Positions 24,305 through 32,742 of a stretch of DNA of 40,003 nt are shown one piece after another. A model generated the notes under the pieces. It searched no databases and was not told the origin of the DNA. It saw nothing but the letters and a program-made list of their open reading frames with translations. A program made the translations under genes and the position numbers. How positions within the stretch are numbered: the first letter of the stretch is position 1; each line of letters begins with the position of its first letter. Source of the DNA: Prevotella sp. (GTDB lineage: Bacteria; Bacteroidota; Bacteroidia; Bacteroidales; Bacteroidaceae); contig JAFTAR010000173.1 in the NCBI GenBank assembly GCA_017455495.1, positions 1-40,003 on the forward strand. Reading direction: 5' to 3'.

Positions 24305-25492
24305 CTATTTAACAATAAAGACTTTACCGTCTCGTATGTACAGCCCCCTGGCAGGTTCTTCCACACGACGGCCCTGCAGGTCGTAGACCTCATTGTTCAT
24401 TATTCTTTCTTCATTATTCATTAGCGCAGCGCCGCTGATGCCCGTCGTTGTGTCATCGCCAAACGACATGGTGATGCGGGCGGGAGCATTCTCCACTTCA
24501 CTGAGCACATCGTCAAAGTCGAAGTAGGCACGGAAGGCTTTCATGGAAAGAGTGGCACTGGTGGCATACCAGAGCTTGCCGCCGCTCAGGAACAGAGGAT
24601 ATTCACTGGTGGCATTTTCGCAGATGCTGAATTCTGCAACGTATGTGCCATTGAAGTCCTGCGGGTGATAGACAGCATTCTTCCCCTTTCCTGTTGTTGT
24701 TCCGAACGACACGCAGGGTTCATCTTCGGGATCTATGTCAACGCCCTCGGCTGTAAACTCAGAGACAGGTGCAGACACCTTTATAATATAAGGATGGTTG
24801 GCCTCAATGGAAGTAATGCCGCTGTTGAACGTCACCTCAATGCCCACTATGTTCTCTTCGTCATCTTCGGTTGTTTCATAGCCAGTGAAGTCGGCTATCT
24901 GCACGTCGCTGCCAAAAGCCTCGGTCACTTGTGCCTCCGTCATGGCGAATGGCAGGCAGATGGTGCTCCACTCATTGGCATTGATGGTTCGCTTCACGGT
25001 GACGTTAACGCCCGCTGCTGGAGCGGGAGCCGTGGTGGAGTTCTCGTCGAGGACTACGGTGTGGGCAGTGACCACATTGATAGTGAACGAAGGCTCGCTG
25101 CCCAGGTCTGTGCCATTGATGCGCACATTGGCTATGCTCACTGGGTATGAGCCGACCGCGGTGCCTGCCGGTATGGTGACGGTCATGCTGGCAATGTCGC
25201 CATCGCCGCTGAAGGCATTGGCACTGGTGCTCATGCCGCTCACCACGCCGCCCTCATGGGAGAACAGTGCCGACCAGCAGGATGTGGCCTCGACTTTGTC
25301 CACTGTGAACCCAGCAGGCAGGTTTAGCTCGAAATGGGTGGACGTCATGCTGCTGACACCGCTGTAGTGGATGCCGAAGGTCACGGTCTCGCCTGACGAG
25401 AGGGCCTCAACGTCATCCACCGTCACGCTTTGTGCTGCTGCCCCCATGCAGAGGGTGGCAGCAGCAAGGATACTATAGATTTTCTTTTTCAT
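24305..25492 (-). CDS. Secreted protein with cohesin-like domain, LPF module and C-terminal tail
   Basis: I start at the ATG at 25492, giving 395 residues with a signal peptide (IYSILAAATLCMGAAAQ). Residues of about 20-140 (SSGETVTFGIHYSGVSSMTSTHFELNLPAGFT ... SMTVTIPAG) resemble a cohesin-type beta-sandwich. From about 165 the protein contains VKRTINANEWSTICLPFAMTEAQVTEAFG, nearly the same module as in the 4253-5896 protein. It ends VYDLQGRRVEEPARGLYIRDGKVFIV, the C-terminal sorting-like tail. Just before that tail is an in-frame low-complexity piece (MNNEERIMNNE) derived from an AATGAATAATGA repeat. It lies 25 bases downstream of the dockerin-bearing gene. Role: surface-exposed binding protein; ligand unknown. 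Confidence 0.78.
   Translation of the reverse strand: MKKKIYSILAAATLCMGAAAQSVTVDDVEALSSGETVTFGIHYSGVSSMTSTHFELNLPAGFTVDKVEATSCWSALFSHEGGVVSGMSTSANAFSGDGDIASMTVTIPAGTAVGSYPVSIANVRINGTDLGSEPSFTINVVTAHTVVLDENSTTAPAPAAGVNVTVKRTINANEWSTICLPFAMTEAQVTEAFGSDVQIADFTGYETTEDDEENIVGIEVTFNSGITSIEANHPYIIKVSAPVSEFTAEGVDIDPEDEPCVSFGTTTGKGKNAVYHPQDFNGTYVAEFSICENATSEYPLFLSGGKLWYATSATLSMKAFRAYFDFDDVLSEVENAPARITMSFGDDTTTGISGAALMNNEERIMNNEVYDLQGRRVEEPARGLYIRDGKVFIVK
24391..24424. repeat. In-frame AATAATGA-type repeat
   Basis: On the minus strand the sequence reads AATGAATAATGAAG then AAAGAATAATGAACAATGAG, encoding MNNEERIMNNE directly before the C-terminal tail. Similar AT-rich simple repeats are otherwise found in spacers. 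Confidence 0.6.
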
Positions 25493-25517
25493 GTCAATTG
25501 TTTGTCTTGTATATTGT

Positions 25518-27023
25518 TTACCAGGGCTTCTCGGATGCCACGGAGTAGTCAAGCACTATCTGGGCGTTCACCTCAAGGGCATCGTCATTGCCGCCAGGCA
25601 CGTCTATCACCTCAGGCACATCAAGGTCGCTCTCAGCAATAGCTCCTGCCGAAAGGTCAAGTATGAGCTGGGCGTCTACCTCGTTCACAGTGTCATCGCC
25701 GTTAACATCGCCGCTTTTGTACACAGAGATTCGCCCGTTGCGGGTAGATGCGGTTGTTACCGTTCCATCCTCCTCGGTCACTTCCACCAGGTTTATCTTC
25801 ACGGGGTAGTCCTGGGCGGTGATGATGTCGCTGGCCACATTGATGGTGAACATCAGGAGGGCAGCATTTCCGGCAGGCACCTCGCCACCTGTCAGCGTGA
25901 AGATGTAGTTAGTGGCATCCTGCTTTGTATAGGAGATGCTGTAGCCCGTGGCTTTCTCCGACATCTCCACCTTCGTGAAGTCGGGTGTCAGCTCCTCGGG
26001 GAATTCCAGCTGGAAGGTAATGTCCTTCAGTTTCCTGACGCTTGACAGGTAGACGGGGAACAGCACCGTGCTGCCGGGCTTTGTCACCTTGTTCATCAGG
26101 AAGAAGGCGTGCTTCGTAGTGGTGGGCATAAGTGGCTCGCCGGGGCTGTCAGGATTGAACGTGAAGCGGGCCTCAAAGTCCTGGCCATAGGCATCGGTGA
26201 CGGTATATGAGAAACTGGTAAGCCTGGTGTACAGCTCGCCGTTCATATACCATCCGTCGAAGTCGTAGCCACTGTTCTTGTATGCCGACACCGTGATGCT
26301 GGTGCCAATGAGCACACGCTGCGAGCTGAAGTTTGTTGAGCCGCCCTCGGTGGCGGTGGCCGTCACCGTGCGCTTCAGTACTGGCTCGGCAGGCTCGTCG
26401 GGGCTGTCGGGGTTGAACAGGAACTGAGCCGTTACCGAGCGGTGCTTGGCCGTGGTGGTGTAGCTGAACGAGCTGTTGGTGGAGAGCACGTCGCCTGTGA
26501 CATCGTCAACCCATGCCACGAAGTCGAACTTCGAGTCAGCGTAAGCCCTCAGCGTAACGGCTGTGTTAGCCAGGTACCGGCCGCCGCCGCTTACTGAACC
26601 GCCCTCGGTGGCATTCACCTGCAGCTGGTAGTACATTATCATACTTGGTTCCTGCGGCTCGGCAGGGTTGGAGGGGTCAAACTCGTAGTTGGCCGTCAAC
26701 TTCTCGTGGCCTGCACCCTTTGTGTAGGTGAAGCTGGTAGACGTGGAGAGCACGTCGCCGTCGGCATTGGTCCAGCTGATGAACTTGAAGCCGGTGTTCA
26801 CATAAGCCTGCAGCCTTACCTGGGCACCCTCTGCATAGCGGCCTGCTCCCGACACGCTGCCTGCCTCGGCCGGGCTTACAGCCACCTCAAGTTTCATAGG
26901 CGGCTGACCTGGCTCTGGCGGGTCGGCAGGATTGAACGAGTCATCCTGCGCCCAGCTGCTGATGCTGCCTAATAGCAGCACCAGCATGGTTAGATATCTT
27001 ATACGTATCATACGCGCGAACAT
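25518..27023 (-). CDS. Secreted protein with three InlB-type repeats, cohesin-like domain and dockerin-like end
   Basis: The 501-residue protein has a signal peptide (LTMLVLLLGSISSWAQ). Three repeats of about 75 residues follow (about 45-285), each with GGSVSGxGRY ... V.LRAYA.S.F.F..W and a linker NPDSPxEP; they match divergent InlB B-repeats. Residues of about 300-425 (GSTVLFPVYLSSVRKLKDITFQLEFPEEL ... NAALLMFTINV) look like a cohesin-type domain. The end contains GDVNGDDTVNEVDAQLILDL, a good dockerin Ca-loop with D-x-N-x-D spacing, and a degenerate second copy (GGNDDALEVNAQIVLDY). It lacks the usual C-terminal tail. Start at 27023, 7 bases after the LRR gene stop. Confidence 0.82.
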   Translation of the reverse strand: MFARMIRIRYLTMLVLLLGSISSWAQDDSFNPADPPEPGQPPMKLEVAVSPAEAGSVSGAGRYAEGAQVRLQAYVNTGFKFISWTNADGDVLSTSTSFTYTKGAGHEKLTANYEFDPSNPAEPQEPSMIMYYQLQVNATEGGSVSGGGRYLANTAVTLRAYADSKFDFVAWVDDVTGDVLSTNSSFSYTTTAKHRSVTAQFLFNPDSPDEPAEPVLKRTVTATATEGGSTNFSSQRVLIGTSITVSAYKNSGYDFDGWYMNGELYTRLTSFSYTVTDAYGQDFEARFTFNPDSPGEPLMPTTTKHAFFLMNKVTKPGSTVLFPVYLSSVRKLKDITFQLEFPEELTPDFTKVEMSEKATGYSISYTKQDATNYIFTLTGGEVPAGNAALLMFTINVASDIITAQDYPVKINLVEVTEEDGTVTTASTRNGRISVYKSGDVNGDDTVNEVDAQLILDLSAGAIAESDLDVPEVIDVPGGNDDALEVNAQIVLDYSVASEKPW

Positions 27024-27030
27024 TAATAAT

Positions 27031-30000
27031 TTACTTAATCACTTTCTTTCCGTTCACGATGTACAGGCCTCTCTGCGGAGCGTTGATGCGCTGGCCCTGC
27101 AGGTTGAATGCCTGTCCTGCTTGTTGCGACTCAGCAGCAACAGCCTGAACGCCTGTTACCACGATGCTGCCTACACGGAGCATGAAGCGGTCATCTCTGG
27201 AGCCTGCAGAAGCTGTGAAGGTGTAGCCTTCGCCGTCGGTGAGCAGGGTCTCAGTGTCGGTCTCGTTGTCCACGAGGACGATGTTCTGGAACTGGTTGCG
27301 GGGAGACGTGATGGTATAGGTGCCGTCCTGCGCCACCTTGAAGCCTATCTGCACCATGCCCTCGCCAAGAGGCCGCTCATTGATGGCCAGCTGAGTTCCG
27401 TTTTCAATAGTATATATCTGCGGCACGCTGGCATCCATTGACATAAACTTGGAAGCGTCGCAGCTGAGTTCATAACCCATTGCTGCCTGCGGGTTCAGAA
27501 CGAAGCGGGTCTTGTCTGAAAGCTCGCCGTTGCTCAGCTCTATATCTATCAGCTTGCGCTCTGCGGGCTGCTGGGCACGGGCAGCGTTCTGGCTCTCAAT
27601 CACGTCGGTCAGCTGCCGGCCGTCGATGGGGAACGAGATGGTGCTTAGCTCGTCGGGGCACTGCACGAAGATGGCCTCAAGGGGTTTTATGGCATAGTCG
27701 TCGTCGATGATGCTGTAGGCCACGTACTTGCTGCTTGACATATCCCACACGGTGATGGGCGCGGTGAAGTTCAGCTTGTGGATGTTGTAGTAGGTCTGCC
27801 AGGGGTTGCCCACGAGGTTCCAGCCCTTATTGGCTGCAGCGTCAGAGGGGTTGGCGACAAGACCCTTCACGAACTCAGTGTTCGACAGGATATACTGTTT
27901 CGACTCGTTGTCCTGGGCCACAAACTGGCTCCTTGCAGCCTTGGCTGTCTGGTAGATAAAACCTGTGCCGGCAGGGATGATGTCATCCTTAGTGTAGTTT
28001 TTCCAGTTGCCACTCGTAGCACCAGTAGCTCGCGATGCACCGTCGTAGTAGCGGATGGCGAAGCTTGTGGCAGCGCCCGTCTGGAAGTCCACCGCCACGA
28101 TGTCACTCACCTTTGTATCAAACGGCAGAGTGAGGAAGAACCACTTCTTCTCTGATGTATAGATATTCTCACTCAGTTTGCCGGTGATATTCACGTTGTT
28201 GGTGTTGCTCAGCATGAAGTTGTAGTGCAGGTACTTATACTCTGTCCAACTACCATTATAAAATTGGAACCGGTACGGAATAAACTCCACCCACATATCG
28301 CCAATGGCCTGGTTGTCATCGCCCATCACGGTGAAATTGCTACTACCCCAGAACGACAGGTTGGGCGTGCCGCCAATGCGCTGACCAGGATTGAGCGTGA
28401 GCGGCTGAGAGACCTGCCAGTCTGTAATGTCGGCCGAGTTGAAGCTCTGCACATTGCACTGATACCAATAGGGGTCGAGCTTGTAGGCGCTCTCAAGGAA
28501 GTCGGGCACCAGCAGGGTGATGTTGCCCAGAGTGTTGCCTGAGAGGAAACTCTGTGAGCTATACTTTAACACTGTGGGCGACTTCAGTATGACCTTGTTC
28601 AGCTTGGCACAACTCTTGACAATGCAGTTGCCCTCGGCGTTAGCATAGGTGGTGGGCCACTCGGCATAGACCAGGTTGTCACAGTAGCTGAAAGCTTCGC
28701 TTTCTACTGTCATCCCATCGGTGACAAAGAGCGAGTCGGTGGCAGTTTTATAGAATGCTGAATAACCTATTGTCTTTACTGACTGTGGGAAGCGGGGGTT
28801 GAAAGGCCAGCAAGCATAGAACGCAGAGTTGCTGATTTCCGTAATTCCCTCTGGAATGGTGAAGGTGCGTAGATTAAGGCATCGTACAAAGCAGCTGCTC
28901 GGAATGGTACCTGCTGTGGCGGGATATGTAACATTTTCAAGGAAGCGGCAGTTGGCAAAAGCTGAGCCGCCAATCTCAGTGATGCCGTCGGACATGTAGG
29001 CAGCTGAAATCTTTGTCCGAGAGAAGGCTCCTGAGCCGATGGAGGTAAGTGAGGCCGGGAATGTGATGGCGTTCTCAATATCAGAACCCTCAAAAGCGTT
29101 GTTGCCAATGGAGGTGAGTCCTTGTGGGAGAGTGAAATAGTGCAGGAAGGGGAACTTACTCTTTGTAAACATGCTGGCGGGTAGGGGAGCAATAGCTGTG
29201 GCCTGCGACATGTCTATGCTGAAGGCATTCACCATCAGACCTATGGTAGTCCAGTCGTCGGCACCGATGACTCCGCTGATGACAATCTTCTTCACGCTCG
29301 ACACGGGGTCAACCAGTTTCAGCACCTCAGTGCCCAACTGACCTTCCACGGTAGTGGTGGCAGGGGTGATGGTGGGTGTGTTCTGCACACCGATGTCACT
29401 CAAGTAGCAGCTGTTGCTGTTGTTTGTCTCGCTGTCGTTGCATACGCTCGTCCAGACAATGTCATGCTTGCCGGGTGTCAGCTCTACATAATAGCGACGC
29501 TGGTAATCCTTATCAGAATTATTAGATGACGTATAATAATAGTTTGACTTGTTGCTGCTGATAGTCTGCAACAGTTCACCGTCCAAGTAGACACGCAGGT
29601 TGATATTCCAGCTGTTTGCATAATAGGTGTATACCAATGTGGCATCGTTGTCAACGTTTATCGTTGCCGTCATCGTGGCAATCTGCTCCGTGCCTGTGGA
29701 GTACTTACCCCAAGAGAAACCCGTGTTGCTGTGCTTTACCCATTCATTGCTTTGGAACAAGATGGGGTATTCAGTCCATGAGGGCGACACATAGTTCTGC
29801 GAGAGGTCGAGTGCTGCCTTCAGCGACAATTGGGCCTCGTTCAACTGTGCAGTAGTGCTTGAGGCGTTGTTGTACACCAAGTCATACTGCGTGACGTAGA
29901 AGTTGTTCTGGTCGGCTTGCTCTAAGTATGTGTAGAGCTTGTGCTTGGCAAAGTAATGCTCGGCATCGGCCGCACTCATCATCTGCCAGTGGATGCTGCC

Positions 30001-30468
30001 CTCGGCAAGTGCCGGCGTAATGCGATCGCCATTACTACCATCATAACCGATGAACTCATCAGCCTTGTAATATCCGGTGTTTCTGGGTGAGCGCTGGATG
30101 GTGTAGCCCTTGCTCGATTCTGCAATGGTGAAATAGTCGTAACTTCCATAAATTCCTGAACTGCTGGTGATGTAAGAATCGTATGCCCGCCAATAGTAGT
30201 TGTTGCTGGCCCACTGAATGGTGTACTCGCCTTCATTTTCTGTGGCGGTGATTGTCACCTTGTCACCGTAGGTGCCTAAGCCGGCTTGCTGACTGCTGGT
30301 GGTACTGCGGCATACGAACTTGCCCTCCATCACGTTGTAGAGGTAATAAGACTGTCCGCTCTCCAAGGTCTGCGCTGCGGGCAGCTCGGGAGCCATGCGG
30401 TCTGCCCATGCGCCTTGCCATGAGCAGAGGCTTGCGAATGCAAGCGTGAGTAATGCTTTTAGTTTCAT
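27031..30468 (-). CDS. BspA-like leucine-rich-repeat surface protein
   Basis: The 1145-residue protein begins with a signal peptide (ALLTLAFASLCSWQGAWA). Residues of about 400-640 are LRR_5/BspA-type repeats: LPQGLTSIGNNAFEGS, FPASLTSIGSGAFSRT, MSDGITEIGGSAFANC, IPEGITEISNSAFYAC, FPQSVKTIGYSAFYKT. A region near residue 770 (KKWFFLTLPFDTKVSDI) is a relative of the LPF module. It ends FNLQGQRINAPQRGLYIVNGKKVI, the C-terminal tail. N-terminal residues 35-180 form an RICIN/jelly-roll-like part with YYLYNVMEGKFVCRS. It heads a four-gene operon. BspA homologues bind host or bacterial surfaces, so adhesion is plausible but inferred. Confidence 0.88.
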   Translation of the reverse strand: MKLKALLTLAFASLCSWQGAWADRMAPELPAAQTLESGQSYYLYNVMEGKFVCRSTTSSQQAGLGTYGDKVTITATENEGEYTIQWASNNYYWRAYDSYITSSSGIYGSYDYFTIAESSKGYTIQRSPRNTGYYKADEFIGYDGSNGDRITPALAEGSIHWQMMSAADAEHYFAKHKLYTYLEQADQNNFYVTQYDLVYNNASSTTAQLNEAQLSLKAALDLSQNYVSPSWTEYPILFQSNEWVKHSNTGFSWGKYSTGTEQIATMTATINVDNDATLVYTYYANSWNINLRVYLDGELLQTISSNKSNYYYTSSNNSDKDYQRRYYVELTPGKHDIVWTSVCNDSETNNSNSCYLSDIGVQNTPTITPATTTVEGQLGTEVLKLVDPVSSVKKIVISGVIGADDWTTIGLMVNAFSIDMSQATAIAPLPASMFTKSKFPFLHYFTLPQGLTSIGNNAFEGSDIENAITFPASLTSIGSGAFSRTKISAAYMSDGITEIGGSAFANCRFLENVTYPATAGTIPSSCFVRCLNLRTFTIPEGITEISNSAFYACWPFNPRFPQSVKTIGYSAFYKTATDSLFVTDGMTVESEAFSYCDNLVYAEWPTTYANAEGNCIVKSCAKLNKVILKSPTVLKYSSQSFLSGNTLGNITLLVPDFLESAYKLDPYWYQCNVQSFNSADITDWQVSQPLTLNPGQRIGGTPNLSFWGSSNFTVMGDDNQAIGDMWVEFIPYRFQFYNGSWTEYKYLHYNFMLSNTNNVNITGKLSENIYTSEKKWFFLTLPFDTKVSDIVAVDFQTGAATSFAIRYYDGASRATGATSGNWKNYTKDDIIPAGTGFIYQTAKAARSQFVAQDNESKQYILSNTEFVKGLVANPSDAAANKGWNLVGNPWQTYYNIHKLNFTAPITVWDMSSSKYVAYSIIDDDYAIKPLEAIFVQCPDELSTISFPIDGRQLTDVIESQNAARAQQPAERKLIDIELSNGELSDKTRFVLNPQAAMGYELSCDASKFMSMDASVPQIYTIENGTQLAINERPLGEGMVQIGFKVAQDGTYTITSPRNQFQNIVLVDNETDTETLLTDGEGYTFTASAGSRDDRFMLRVGSIVVTGVQAVAAESQQAGQAFNLQGQRINAPQRGLYIVNGKKVIK

Positions 30469-30871
30469 AAGTGTTACATTTGTTGATTAATATAATTATG
30501 TGTTGTTGGTTTGGCGATAGGACAATAAGAAATAGGTGCAAGATTTTTCCTTTGCACGGTCCCGAGGCATCGCCAAACGCCCAAAAAGCTACACAAATGG
30601 AAAACCCACACCTATCACGGTGCGAGTATTCACATCTTACTATGATAGCTTTTTTGAGGACTTTCAATTTGGCGATTTTCGGGTCCGTCAGCCAGTAAGA
30701 GTAAACACTCTATCTCAATATGTCTTTTTCAGTTCAGAGTCTTTCTATGTCATAGTCATTCTGTTTTAATAATTATTCTATTACCCTCAACCTCTTTTGT
30801 GCTATCTTCACCAACTCTTGGCGTATTGATAGCAGCATGAAGTCTTGGGCATTTATCTTATTTGTCGGCTA
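30469..30871. other. Gene-free spacer with a 10-bp inverted repeat
   Basis: The 400 bases upstream of the LRR gene hold no convincing gene. GTTTGGCGAT (30509-30518) and ATCGCCAAAC (30569-30578) are exact inverted repeats 50 bases apart, and TTTGGCGAT recurs at 30668-30676. I see no clean TTTG/TAnnTTTG promoter for the LRR operon. On the minus strand the frame of the following orphan gene continues after TGA TAG with a further short open stretch (MLLSIRQELVKIAQKRL near 30837-30775), which could be a remnant. Confidence 0.5.
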
Positions 30872-31342
30872 TCATGCACATATTTTCCTGACGGTTTCTA
30901 AGTGTGATTTGACAGTGAACTTTCTCCCATTCTCACCAGTGATCTTCCCATCTTTGTTGATATAATAGGAGTAATCTTTGCAGCCAATGTTGATTCCGGC
31001 ATCAAGCTGCTCATTCTGCATGAAAAGCGTTCCGTTTCGCTCGGGAAAAATCACCCACCCTTTCAAGTCGCTGTCATTGCTTTGCTGCAATACTTCCTTG
31101 AAGTTCCTAATTACAGTCTTGTATAGGGGTGCAGCATCTTCTCCGTCCCATCCTTGCTCATAGTCCTGAAAGTCTGATAGGCTTTCAAGCATTTCTGTAT
31201 ATGCACTCCCGCGAGCTTCGGCAGTGGACTTGATACGCGTAAGCCCTCGAAGCATTTCAAGAGCCTTTTCCAGATAGGTGCGGTCATCAGACAAATAGCC
31301 TAACTGACGATATATCTCTGCATTTAGTTCTATAGTATTCAT
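30872..31342 (-). CDS. Hypothetical cytoplasmic protein, unknown function
   Basis: A 156-residue soluble protein. The N-terminal part is helical (MNTIELNAEIYRQLGYLSDD, LEKALEMLRGLTR) and resembles the start of small antitoxin-type proteins; the second half has YEQGWDGEDAAPLY and LKGWVIFPERNGTLFMQ followed by Gly/Tyr-rich INIGCKDYSYYI. I believe related hypothetical proteins exist in Bacteroidales, but I cannot name a family. No toxin gene is intact next to it. A -7 box lies at 31385-31378. It stops with TGA immediately overlapped by ATG (ATGA), but the overlapping frame ends after five codons. Confidence 0.7.
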   Translation of the reverse strand: MNTIELNAEIYRQLGYLSDDRTYLEKALEMLRGLTRIKSTAEARGSAYTEMLESLSDFQDYEQGWDGEDAAPLYKTVIRNFKEVLQQSNDSDLKGWVIFPERNGTLFMQNEQLDAGINIGCKDYSYYINKDGKITGENGRKFTVKSHLETVRKICA

Positions 31343-31377
31343 CAGTACGCTTCGCTCTTTCTTGTATTGTTCGGCTG

Positions 31378-31385
31378 CAAAGATA
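31378..31385 (-). promoter_or_regulatory. -7 box of the 156-residue orphan gene
   Basis: TATCTTTG (minus strand, 31385-31378). The possible -33 region reads CTTGG near 31404-31408 rather than TTTG. The ATG is at 31342. Confidence 0.5.
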
Positions 31386-31555
31386 AGAAAAAAAACTGAA
31401 CCGCCAAGCGATTTGAATGTTTTTTAATAAAAAATTAAACACTGGCTGACTGGCGATTATCTTGCTCTTTTAAAAAAAAAGAAAAAGGCTGTTAAATATT
31501 TATAATTATCTCGCATCAGGGGAATAGTGTTGGCATTTATATGGACAAAAAGCAG

Positions 31556-31714
31556 TACCTTTGCAGTCCGATTATAAGGGGAGAGTCTTAGAATCCCCGT
31601 GAGCACCGTGTAAATAGCGTTCGTCTTTGGCCGGACGGCGTGGTTTGTGAATCGGCGTTCAAAAGAAACTTTATAAAGTATAACAGACTGTTTTTTAGTA
31701 ATTTAAACGAAGAA
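31556..31714 (+). promoter_or_regulatory. Promoter and structured leader of the rplM-rpsI operon
   Basis: TACCTTTG at 31556-31563 is a good -7 box; the -33 region (TTGG at 31530) is weak. The 150-base leader begins with a hairpin GGGGA (31578-31582)/TCCCC (31594-31598), followed by GC-rich complementary pieces (GGCCGGACGGCG, GAATCGGCGTTC), and then becomes AT-rich before the coding region. A leader of this kind upstream of rplM in Bacteroidia has been proposed as an L13 autoregulatory element, as far as I recall. Folding and covariation were not computed. Confidence 0.55.
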
Positions 31715-32176
31715 ATAAACACTTTAAGCTACAAGACCGTCTCCATAAACAAGGAGACAGCCAAGAAGGAGTGGGTAGTCATTGATGCCACCGACCAGGT
31801 GGTGGGCCGCCTCGCCTCAAAGGTCGCAAAGCTCATCCGCGGCAAGTACAAGCCCAGCTTTACTCCGCATGTTGACTGCGGCGACAACGTTATCATTATC
31901 AATGCTGCCAAGGTGAAGTTCACAGGCAAAAAGGAGACCGACAAGGTGTACACCCGCTACACGGGCTACCCCGGCGGCCAGCGTTTCAACACCCCCGCCG
32001 AGCTGCGCAAGAAGCCCTTCGGAGTGGAGCGCATGCTGAGGCACGCCGTGAAGGGAATGCTGCCTAAAGGCCCCCTCGGACGCAGCCTGCTGAACAACCT
32101 CTATATCTACGAAGGAACGGAGCACAAGCACGAGGCCCAGAAGCCAAAGGCCATCGACATTAACCAGTACAAGTAA
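31715..32176 (+). CDS. rplM: Ribosomal protein uL13
   Basis: The protein, starting NTLSYKTVSINKETAKKEWVVIDATDQVVGRLAS, is uL13 of the large subunit. Conserved parts: HVDCGDNVIIINAAKV, YTGYPGGQR, AVKGMLPKGPLGRSLLNNLYIYEG and the tail KPKAIDINQYK. Length from this point (153 residues) is normal. Homologues begin with Met exactly here, but the codon at 31715-31717 is ATA, not ATG. The frame is open further upstream to GTG at 31640, which would add 25 non-conserved residues out of the leader. I therefore mark 31715 as a likely non-standard AUA start or an ATG-to-ATA sequence change. Followed 24 bases later by rpsI. Confidence 0.9.
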   Translation: MNTLSYKTVSINKETAKKEWVVIDATDQVVGRLASKVAKLIRGKYKPSFTPHVDCGDNVIIINAAKVKFTGKKETDKVYTRYTGYPGGQRFNTPAELRKKPFGVERMLRHAVKGMLPKGPLGRSLLNNLYIYEGTEHKHEAQKPKAIDINQYK

Positions 32177-32200
32177 TTTTTTCAGGCAAAAAAAGTAATC

Positions 32201-32587
32201 ATGGAATATATTAATGCAATAGGTCGCCGCAAGAGTTCCGTAGCACGCGTATACATGTCGGAAGGAACCGGCAAGATAACAATCAACAAGAAAGATTTAA
32301 CCGAGTACTTCCCCTCAGCCATTCTTCAGTACGTGGTGAAGCAGCCCCTGATGGCTCTTGACTGCCTGGAGAAGTATGACATCAAGGCCAACCTTGACGG
32401 AGGCGGTTTCACCGGTCAGAGCCAGGCCCTGCGCATGGCCATTGCCCGCGCACTGGTGAAGGTGAACGCAGAGGACAAGAAGTCGCTCAAGGCGCAGGGC
32501 TTCCTCACTCGCGACAGCCGCGAGGTGGAGCGCAAGAAGCCGGGCCAGCCAAAGGCACGCCGCCGCTTCCAGTTCAGCAAGCGCTAA
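32201..32587 (+). CDS. rpsI: Ribosomal protein uS9
   Basis: This 128-residue protein is uS9 of the small subunit: NAIGRRKSSVARVYMSEGTGKITIN at the start, GGGFTGQSQALRMAIARALVK in the middle, and the basic C-terminal tail ending RRRFQFSKR, which reaches the P-site tRNA. It is co-transcribed with rplM, the usual bacterial pair. Length and ends are normal, and nothing in it is unusual. Confidence 0.97.
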   Translation: MEYINAIGRRKSSVARVYMSEGTGKITINKKDLTEYFPSAILQYVVKQPLMALDCLEKYDIKANLDGGGFTGQSQALRMAIARALVKVNAEDKKSLKAQGFLTRDSREVERKKPGQPKARRRFQFSKR

Positions 32588-32599
32588 TATGCATTTGCC

Positions 32600-32691
32600 T
32601 GGACTTAGTTTAGCATCTAAACCGGCAGGATTCTATACATATTTATATATATACTATATATTGAGACTACCCGCCGGCTGATTCTAAGCCA
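32600..32691 (+). promoter_or_regulatory. Candidate structured leader of rpsB
   Basis: In the 155-base rpsI-rpsB spacer, CTTAG (32604-32608) can pair with CTAAG (32684-32688), enclosing a perfect hairpin GTTTAG-CAT-CTAAAC (32608-32622) and a CCGGC (32622-32626)/GCCGG (32673-32677) stem, with an AU-rich stretch between. The arrangement resembles a cis-acting ribosomal leader, for example for S2. A few bases are shared by neighbouring stems, so they may be alternatives. Confidence 0.4.
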
Positions 32692-32742
32692 AGAATTAAA
32701 AAGAAAGTAACCAACATCAAAAAAAGCAATTAAGAAAAAACA

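Noticed and set aside
31640-31714. GTG-initiated N-terminal extension of uL13
   Set aside because: The 25 extra residues are not like uL13 and come from the leader; the conserved start is at 31715, although it is ATA.
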